Shown here: positions 56,934 through 64,000 of the stretch, in pieces
Layout of the letters: the number at the start of each line of letters is the position of its first letter
Position numbering within the stretch: position 1 is the stretch's first letter
Origin: Clarkia xantiana subsp. parviflora
Lineage: Eukaryota > Streptophyta > Magnoliopsida > Myrtales > Onagraceae
Assembly (NCBI GenBank): GCA_036873135.1
Contig: JAPTYO010000002.1
Coordinates: forward strand, 22,780,452 to 22,844,451
Reading direction: 5' to 3'
DNA: 64,000 nt
Notes under the pieces: model-generated
What the model saw: only the letters and a program-made list of their open reading frames with translations
What the model was told of the DNA's origin: nothing
Databases searched by the model: none
Made by a program: the position numbers and the translations under genes

Positions 56934-58376
56934 TTATAGCTGGTTTGATGAAGATGTCGCGAAGCCGGTTGCAACAAATCGCCTTAATGCCCCTAGTGCG
57001 ATGCACTCTTCAATTTCCTGCCTTAGTGGTAGACACATGTTTGTGTTGTGCCCCCAAGTTTTATGGTACTTGCACCATTCTCTGATGTTGCTGCCCAAGA
57101 AAGCTGTCTCTGGGACAAGTGGACTTGGGAGCTTGTTTTCCAGCAGGTTGACGTAAATGTCTTCGGCCACCGTGTTTAGCGGTGTGAAGATGTTGTCGAT
57201 TTTGATGCTTGCGCCTTCCTGTTTGTTCATATTTGTTCGAAATCCTTTGTCCCAACTGAGGGGTGGACCCCACCTCAGTTCTTGTTCGCATGAGACTGCT
57301 GTCTCGAGCTTATCCTTTAAATCTGCCATGGTTTTTGTTGTTCGCCATCCATGAGTTCGTCCAAAGAGAAGGAAAGATTTGGCGTTCATGTTTGCATAGA
57401 ACACGCTTATCACTTCTTCTCTTGTTGCTTTCGCGGTTGAGGCGTTGGAGGCAAATCTGATGAAGTATTCCATGATTGGCTCGTCTTCTCCCTGCTTAAC
57501 GAGCCAAATCTGGTGCCATGGTGAGAACTGGATGCTTTCTTGCGGGTTCCAAACTGTAATGGCTTGTTCCATTAGTTGCTTCTTTCTTTCATCGACAACT
57601 TTCTGCCTCTTGAAGGAATTTATCATGGCCACATGGTATTGGTGCTTTGCTCTCAAGGCATTGACGTAACAACGTCTTGCGGTTATCTGATCGCCAAGCA
57701 CTTCCCCAATCCCGTGTTCCGTCGGGTACTTCATCTTTTGGTGGACGGTGGAGGGCACGATCACATAGGGATTGATCGTTGTTCGTCCCAAGATTCCGTT
57801 GTAGGCTCCGAGAGATTCTACAACTACGAAAGTGACGTTGATATGTAATGCTCTCCACCCCTGGCCAAGGATGACAGGAATTGTGATTGTACCCAGGGGT
57901 TGTGTAGCTGCTCCGGCGAAGCTGACTAATGAGAAGGTTCCTGGGGACAAGTCCTTGACAGACTTTCCTAGTTGCTCCAGGACTCTGACATGCAGAATGT
58001 CAGCAGAGCTTCCACCATCGACAAGAATTCTTTTCACATCGTACCCGTCAATGTCCATGGTTACGACCAAAGCATCATCGTGGGGGTAAACGATATGCTT
58101 TAAGTCTTCCCTGGAGAATTGGATGACTGCGTCTTCTTGCTCAGGTTGCTTGCGCTTTCCGTACTTCGGCAGTGTTGCTGCTTGGGACGCATAAATGTCC
58201 CGAGCATTAGATACTTGTCCTCCGGCGGCAGGCCCTCCGTGTATGACGTTGATTACACCTCGCTTAGCTGGCGGAGGATTGTCATTGACCTTCTCTTTTC
58301 CCTTTTTTCCTCTTTTTGATGACTCTGGTTGAGCCTTTCTCGGGGGGTTGCTGCCTTGATCGACAAACTGTTTCAA
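56934..58376 (-). CDS. Gypsy gag tail, aspartic protease and second gag-like domain
   Basis: 480 codons without a stop. Residues 1-60 are the basic tail of gag. The retropepsin follows, with active-site ILVDGGSSADIL (about 116) where DGG replaces the usual DTG as in many plant Gypsy proteases, and NGILGRTTIN (about 193). Instead of reverse transcriptase, the frame then has a gag-like core (EDEPIMEYFIRFASNAS, then TMADLKDKLETAV) and a knuckle-like WCKYHKTWGHNTNMCLPL with IEECIALGALRRFV, the typical C-end of such gags. So the order is gag, protease, gag. The ATG at 58376 is internal; the true frame probably continued from upstream gag before frameshifts near 58376-58440. Confidence 0.8.
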   Translation of the reverse strand: MKQFVDQGSNPPRKAQPESSKRGKKGKEKVNDNPPPAKRGVINVIHGGPAAGGQVSNARDIYASQAATLPKYGKRKQPEQEDAVIQFSREDLKHIVYPHDDALVVTMDIDGYDVKRILVDGGSSADILHVRVLEQLGKSVKDLSPGTFSLVSFAGAATQPLGTITIPVILGQGWRALHINVTFVVVESLGAYNGILGRTTINPYVIVPSTVHQKMKYPTEHGIGEVLGDQITARRCYVNALRAKHQYHVAMINSFKRQKVVDERKKQLMEQAITVWNPQESIQFSPWHQIWLVKQGEDEPIMEYFIRFASNASTAKATREEVISVFYANMNAKSFLLFGRTHGWRTTKTMADLKDKLETAVSCEQELRWGPPLSWDKGFRTNMNKQEGASIKIDNIFTPLNTVAEDIYVNLLENKLPSPLVPETAFLGSNIREWCKYHKTWGHNTNMCLPLRQEIEECIALGALRRFVATGFATSSSNQL

Positions 58377-58869
58377 TTCGCCTTTGAGGACGAAGTTGTT
58401 AATTCGGAAGCGCAGACTGACACAGCTATCGGTCTCGTGGCCAAAGACCTCGTGGTTTCACACCACTTGTCCTTGTCTCTTCCCAGTGGGCCATTCCTGA
58501 AGTTGTTTGGTTCCCTCCACATATTCGCGTCCTTCATCTCTTTCAAAATTACAGACAGCGGGGCATTCAAGGGAATGCAGTCGGCAAGATTTACTTCCTT
58601 TGGCTTCTGAAAATCTCCTTGAAAGGGTCTTTTCGGCTGAGGTTGCCAATGTCTTCCTTGTTGACCACTTGAGTGTGGTTTTGGTTGGTTCTGCTTTGGA
58701 TTATTTTTGCCTTTGCTGCAGCGATTTTTGCCTTGTTCTGGCTTCTGAATCTTTCGAGATCTATGTATTCTTTGACTCTTGCGGCTAACTCCTCCATGGA
58801 TTCCGCTGGGCACTTTGCCATTTTTTCAATTGCCTCTTCGTCCGAGGTTTCGAATGAATGCTCGAACAA
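58373..58869 (-). pseudogene. Gag middle part, frameshifted
   Basis: Two overlapping frames link the first gag to the protease. One carries AKCPAESMEELAARVKEYID (58869-58591). The next covers the KPQPKRPFQ-like basic stretch up to a knuckle (WC, then HEVFGHETDSC in a shifted frame). At least two single-base shifts are needed to join them. Confidence 0.7.
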
Positions 58870-60061
58870 TTTCTCCTTCAGTCAGGTTTCCCTGAATGTC
58901 AGAAATGTTTTGATTGAAGCGGACGTAGTAGTCGGCAAGGGATTCTTCGTTTTGTTGTTGGACGTCGTCCAGAGCGTTTGCCCCTTTCAACAATGTGCGC
59001 TCGCCCATGTATCGTTGAATGAACTTGGCCTTTAGGTCCGCCCATGAAGTAACACTTCCGCATGGTAGTGAGAAGAACCAGTGCGCTGCTGTCCCGGCAA
59101 GAGTTTGTGAAAATGTCATTGCGAAATGGTGTGGGTTCTTCGTTCTGCCTAGCAGAGAGGCCTCGTGCTTTTGCACGTGTTCAAATGGATCTCCTTTTCC
59201 CCGGTAGAGGTCCCCTCCAATTCGATACAGTGCGTCTGGGACGCGACTTTTCACCAAGTGGTCAGCGAATGGATGTGACGCCCTTTCTTCAAGAGCGTGC
59301 ATACCCTTCATTTTTGCTTCCTTCATCTTCTTCTCCACCATTTCTTCTAACATCTCGGCGGTAAACCCTTTTACAGGTTCAGTATAACCTGTTGAAGGAT
59401 TTTGCTGACCATTGTTGTGGTAGATGTCAGATTGATCCCTGCTTGTGGCATGAAAATGATCATCTCTTGTTGGCTGCTGTGGGTGGTAGAATGGGGGCTG
59501 CCTTTCGTTCTTCCACTGTTGGGCTCCTTGGAAAGGAGTGTATGACCGTGCAGGTTCATATCTTGCGTGTTGGTTTCCGCCCTGGAAAGGATTGCCATAG
59601 CGAGTAGTGTCTTGCGACATCTCTCTTGCTGGCGCAGCATACTGTTGGTTGGCCGGAGGTGGCTGAGCTACGTATCCTTGGTTTTTTAGAGACTCGCGGA
59701 ATGCAAGTAACTCTTCCAGCGCAGCCATCACTGCTGGAGTAACGGTGGGCATCGGGTTTGCCCCCGGTCTTTGTTCGCCTTGTGGCATCTCTGTTTGGGA
59801 TTCATCCTCGTGCATTTCTGGCTCGAAACCAGGTGGATGCGCGTGGTGTTTGTCCTTTGGCTCTCTGTGCTGTGCGTTGGGCACATTGTCAGTCGGTATG
59901 GATGAAGCTACGGAAGTAGCTCTTGGGATGTGGGAGGGTCCCGACTGGCTCCCAGCTGGAGCTTGGCGTCCTGCTCTTTTGTTTGCCGGGGATTTCCTGG
60001 GACGCCCGGGCCTTTTCCTTGGGTTTTTCACCTCTTCGGGAGGGTTGTGATCACTCGCCAT
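58826..60061 (-). CDS. Gypsy gag, N-terminal and core part
   Basis: 411 codons from an ATG 48 bases after the primer site. It has a basic AT-hook-like start (KRPGRPRKSP), a Pro/Gln-rich region and AVMAALEELLAFRESLKNQG. The gag core follows, with DPFEHVQKHEASLLGR, FIQRYMGERTLL and ESLADYYVRFNQNISD. It stops after a frameshift at its end (RRGN), with homology continuing in another frame. It is homologous to the truncated gag at 26709-27815. Confidence 0.85.
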   Translation of the reverse strand: MASDHNPPEEVKNPRKRPGRPRKSPANKRAGRQAPAGSQSGPSHIPRATSVASSIPTDNVPNAQHREPKDKHHAHPPGFEPEMHEDESQTEMPQGEQRPGANPMPTVTPAVMAALEELLAFRESLKNQGYVAQPPPANQQYAAPAREMSQDTTRYGNPFQGGNQHARYEPARSYTPFQGAQQWKNERQPPFYHPQQPTRDDHFHATSRDQSDIYHNNGQQNPSTGYTEPVKGFTAEMLEEMVEKKMKEAKMKGMHALEERASHPFADHLVKSRVPDALYRIGGDLYRGKGDPFEHVQKHEASLLGRTKNPHHFAMTFSQTLAGTAAHWFFSLPCGSVTSWADLKAKFIQRYMGERTLLKGANALDDVQQQNEESLADYYVRFNQNISDIQGNLTEGEIVRAFIRNLGRRGN

Positions 60062-60099
60062 GATTTCTGCGGTACGGTAGCTTGTTGTTCGAATCCCGT

Positions 60100-60111
60100 A
60101 GACGGCGCCAA
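60100..60111 (-). other. Primer binding site, TGGCGCC type
   Basis: The minus strand reads ATTGGCGCCGTC next to the LTR. This type is used by Tat/Athila-group Gypsy elements; the 26659 element has the same one. Confidence 0.75.
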
Positions 60112-60981
60112 TGTTGCGTCCGGGATGAACTGAGTCGTGGGGACGCGTTCGTTCGTATGGTTGCGCGGGCTTTTGTAACCCTTCCGTCGGGAGGAGGTTG
60201 GGCCACTGACGAGTGTTCAGACTTGCTCCCGTATGAGGTCTGTGTCTCGGTACGGCTGTGACTCGGTAAGGCTGTGACTCGGTAAGGTTGTGACTCGGTA
60301 AGGTTGTGTCTCGGTAAGGTTGTGACTCGGTAAGGTTGTGTCTCTAGCGTCGGATCCTGCACGAAGGACCAATGCTAGCACGGAGAGGGGGGGTGGTGCT
60401 AGCGGAGCCATCTCCGATGCTTAAGTCACTATAAGGGCAAAAATATAATTCCTAGGGAGATAATATTTCTAGAGAGAAGTCAGAGCTCAAAATACCAAAG
60501 TTGGGCAAAATGAGAGAATGTGTGAAAATGGGTGGCCAAGACCTCCTATTTATAGGCTTTCTTGGGACCGCACCCGGTTTTAGAGCGGTTTGATGACGGT
60601 TCAAGATCATGCGGTAACCGTCATCTATATTAGTAATGTGCGAACTTGACTTCTCTACACGCAACGGTAATCGCGGATACGGTAGTCGCGCGATACCCGT
60701 AGGGCAATCCGGACCTCGTCGAATTTGGACAATTCGGCGAGGTCCGGATTGCCGCGCAACCCGGACCTCCGGATTGCAAGCAACCCGGACGTCCGGGTTG
60801 CAATGCAATCCGGACGTCCGGATTGCTTTGCGCAACCCGGAGGTCCGGTCCGGACGCGCGTAAATGCGCTTCCGGACCGTTTTGATACCGTGGGAGGTGT
60901 TTTTAAACCGAGATGTAATTTTCGACACGTTTACGAGGTCCGAAATGTAAATACGAACCCGAATTGGACATTTATCCATCA
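60112..60981 (-). repeat. 5' LTR of large Gypsy (870 bp)
   Basis: It matches 50625-51418 except for about 13 substitutions and an additional 76 bp of GGACGTCCGGATTGC-type inverted motifs (about 60765-60840). Confidence 0.85.
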
Positions 60982-60986
60982 TATAA

Positions 60987-62962
60987 TATACATCTAAATA
61001 ACATCTGAACAAGCAAAAAGAGAAAATTTTGTCCTCAAACAAAAGAACCCGACATCAAATTAGCCTCATCATTTCTTTAACACTAGTTTCGGACTAGGGC
61101 TCCGATTAATGTGTATGCCCAAATTAATTACAACTACCTGTTATTTTTTTTAAAGAATAAATGTATATATGCACAACCCATATTGAAACAAAATAAGAAG
61201 AATTATATGGTAGACTAATTAGTAATTATTGATGTGCACTTACGCGGAATTCCATTCATATATAAACTTAATTGACTCAAAAACTTGTTTCTTAAATTAA
61301 TATAGTAAAAAAATATATTCATTCTAGTGGTGATTAATTTGTTACAGGTGTATGTAAGTTTGAATGTTATATATTATTCAACATATTTTTTTTATCTTTT
61401 ATTTCACATGAAAAAAAGATATGTTTGTAAATCAGAGTACCGTATAAAAAAATTAATATTCAAGATTAAATAATACTATAGTAAATAAAAGTAACATACA
61501 TATTTTTGAATAAACTAAAAATATAAAATATTATTTAGTGAAATTAAATCTGACATGACATCCACGTTGATTGTGATGTATTTTAAAGTTTAAAATTACC
61601 GACTTCGGCATATGTCACTATATTTAAGTTAATTGATCAAAACTAAGTAGAATTATAATTATATAGATTAGAGATTATGAAAAAGTAAAAGTTAATACAT
61701 TTTGAGTTAGATAAAGAAAAAAAAATATATAAAGAACAAATAAGTGTACCACTTGATCGTAAATTATTATGCAAATAATAAATCTATATACATCTAGCTA
61801 GCTAGTAATACTAGTAGCTCGTGCGTATATAATAACTATATATATGTGTCCAGGCCAGGTGTAACATACACGTCATTCCCAACCTCAGCATGGCATTCAT
61901 TGGAGGAATAAACAAGTATCACTAGGTGGCTTTATGTTTACATCAAGATCTGATCTCCTGTCTGTCCTGATATATATATATATATATAGTGGTAACTTAG
62001 TCATCACAATTGTATTGTCCACATGTTGGAGTTTAAACTAAAACCCTAGCTAATTAAGTTTGGTAGAAAGCATCAGTCCCTCTTCATTCATTTAACTTTG
62101 TGGCTTCCTCATCATCCATTAATTAACACAGCCACCATGCACGACGCAACACCATAATATATTACATAGCTAGCTACATCTACATGCATGATCGTCAATC
62201 ATGGTTATATATGCATGCAACCCGTCTCCATTATTTTGTTTGTCCAAACGGTTCACTAATTAAAATACGTATTATTAAGTTAATAAGATCGAATGTATAT
62301 ACTAAGATTTATATATTATTAATGCATATATATGTTTAAAGTTAATGCGCCATCCTATCACCCCCTATTTTTTTGCTGAATTATGAAGTGGGGGCTATAT
62401 ATACTCACTATTAATTAAGTGATCAGGATGTACATATATTTATACGATTAGGTTATAATTAAATATCAACGCGTCTAGATATCTTCTGTAAAGCCACCTT
62501 AGAGATGACATCGGATAAGAACAAACATAATCTTAATTACTATATATGGAGCTGAAGAATGCTAAAGATTCTACAATAATTTATATATGACAAATCCATA
62601 TAAGAATATTTTTATTATTAGATTATGTTTTAATAATTATAACTTATAAGTAGTTAGATTTTATAATTGTTAATAATTAATTTCGTTTGGCAAAAGAAAC
62701 TTTAATTTCTTATTTAATTTTTTTTTTTTTTTGCCAACAATTTCTTATTTAAATTAAAGTTCAATAATTCATTAGGTAACACATTAATTTGAATTTGCAT
62801 TAGATATTAATTGATGAATTAGTTTGAGCTTAATTAAGCTAACAGCAGAAAGTGGCTACTGTTATCTAATCTAGAGTGGATATATATCTCATCCAATATA
62901 TGTAATCACACATATATTATAATCCTTATCGTTTTCCTCCATCAGGAAAGTGGATTTTGCCA

Positions 62963-63027
<65 letters not shown>

Positions 63028-64000
63028 TAATTTAATTAAGTGTAAAGTACAAAAAAGAAATTACATCCACCTCTCTAACTGATCTTAGTTTCATTACTCT
63101 CTACATAAAAAACATTTCCCCTTATATATGCATAATTAATGTAATGATGTATAATATATTTTGTAATATATATTATATTATGTTTAGCTAAAAGGATAAC
63201 AGGTTTTTTAGTAGGTAAAATTTCATTGACTATATTTGACGAATTCAGCCTTCAGGTTTGAATGTTTCAGCTCCTCGATCTCTACTTTTTTTTGGCCGAC
63301 CTCGATCACTAGTTGATATAACAAAAAGCAGTTTAATTTCTGTATATCAGAAAAGAATTTGCATATATAATAATATATATGAACCCAACTTATAATAGCT
63401 TGTGATCAGATTGTATTTTGTCTGATCATGGTATGACCTAACTGAAATGATGGGACCATTACACTATGTATATTTCATTGATTATAATATTGAAACTAAA
63501 GTAGATGATAACGAAGGTTCGTATCATATAGGAAATATATCATTAAGTTAGGTCTTCTATATGACCACAATGAGAGGGTACTAATTTGTAGTTTTAATCT
63601 ACCCGCAACAGTTGCTGATTTAGTAATTAAGAGTGTGTATTTCCCATATAGTTTAGGTTTGAAGTTCTAAATGTTATATCACGGTGATCTATTTAAAAAA
63701 AAAAAAAAGTTCCACCTGATTCACATATGGCTTGATTCATCTAATTATGAGGCTCGTCTACTCATGGACCTGATCAACTGTCCTAGAAGACCATAGTTTG
63801 GAGCGTATCCAGGTCTAGATAAGCCCCCATGGCTCACCATAGCCGTCAAAACTCTAAATTGGTCAGTAGTCAATATTGGTCGAGCCAGGGGATCGCCATG
63901 ACACATGGTCTCCTAGACCAGTTGACCAGGACTGACACATGCCAGGACCATAACGAGCCCATCACTAGATGAACTGAGTCATGTTTAACTGATAACTCGC
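60987..64000. other. AT-rich intergenic DNA with microsatellites
   Basis: It contains (TA)n at 61971-61987 and 62966-63025 and poly-T or poly-A runs (about 62718-62733, 63693-63708). 63720-64000 is less AT-rich but has no open frame or domain that I recognise. Confidence 0.5.

Larger units (their letters stand above)
50625..60981 (-). mobile_element. Large non-autonomous Ty3/Gypsy element with gag-protease only
   Basis: On the minus strand: 5' LTR (60981-60112), primer site TTGGCGCCGTC (from about 60109), gag, protease, a second gag-like domain, long repeat-rich non-coding sequence, polypurine tract (CTCGGGGGCAAG, ends 51419) and 3' LTR (51418-50625). A TATAA duplication flanks it. LTR divergence outside a 76-bp indel is about 1-2% by eye. 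Reverse transcriptase, RNase H and integrase are absent across 51419-56930. This fits elements with terminal repeats and gag but no pol, mobilised by full relatives. The primer site type is that of the Tat/Athila group. Confidence 0.88.

Noticed and set aside
1..64000. CRISPR arrays, bacterial operons, riboswitches or phage genes
   Set aside because: The tandem repeats have no spacers of CRISPR type. Introns, LTR elements and plant gene families show a plant nuclear genome.

Overview
The window is nuclear DNA of a flowering plant, most probably a eudicot. It holds two recognisable host genes with plant introns, dense nested LTR retrotransposons, L1-type LINE sequence, hAT and CACTA DNA transposons and AT-rich intergenic DNA. 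There are no bacterial operons, rRNA genes or CRISPR arrays. Transposable elements make up most of the sequence.

Layout. (1) 1-11245: an L1-like LINE on the minus strand, ORF1 at 11245-8723 and ORF2 at about 8690-8649 plus 1361-1. It is split by an LTR element (1367-8643, 239-bp LTRs, target duplication AGGTA) that carries a piece of a host J-domain (DnaJ-like) gene. That element is in turn split by a Copia element (1713-6781, duplication GAAAG) with an open 1457-residue polyprotein but only a 42-bp palindrome in place of its 5' LTR. (2) 11955-13215: two hAT-type non-autonomous elements. (3) 13589-23080, minus: a POLTERGEIST-like PP2C phosphatase gene. It is broken by an in-frame stop in exon 1 and by a 6.5-kb Copia element (14919-21421, duplication GGTAT) placed 12 bp before the exon 1 donor site. 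(4) 24590-36700: a tRNA-headed SINE, a deletion-derivative Gypsy element (25999-28704), a decayed minus-strand Copia whose leader holds a 540-bp foldback element, and the 3' end of a further Copia. (5) 38079-39555: an apparently intact four-exon gene for the glycine cleavage H protein, with paired site II motifs upstream. (6) 40210-42610: a small TRIM-like LTR element whose 3' LTR plus host flank is amplified into a 441-bp tandem array. (7) 43615-49102: a complete CACTA transposon (29-bp inverted repeats, duplication GAC). It carries the last exons of a Sec14-like (SFH) gene and a nested hAT element. (8) 50625-60981, minus: a 10.4-kb Gypsy element (duplication TATAA) with gag, protease and a second gag-like domain, no reverse transcriptase or integrase, and several minisatellite arrays. 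(9) 60987-64000: AT-rich DNA with microsatellites.

Only the H-protein gene looks functional; it would act in mitochondrial photorespiratory glycine decarboxylation. The PP2C locus appears to be a pseudogene or null allele in this accession. Among the transposons, only the inner Copia has a continuous polyprotein. The others look non-autonomous and would need proteins supplied in trans. All identifications come from reading the sequence; no database search was run.
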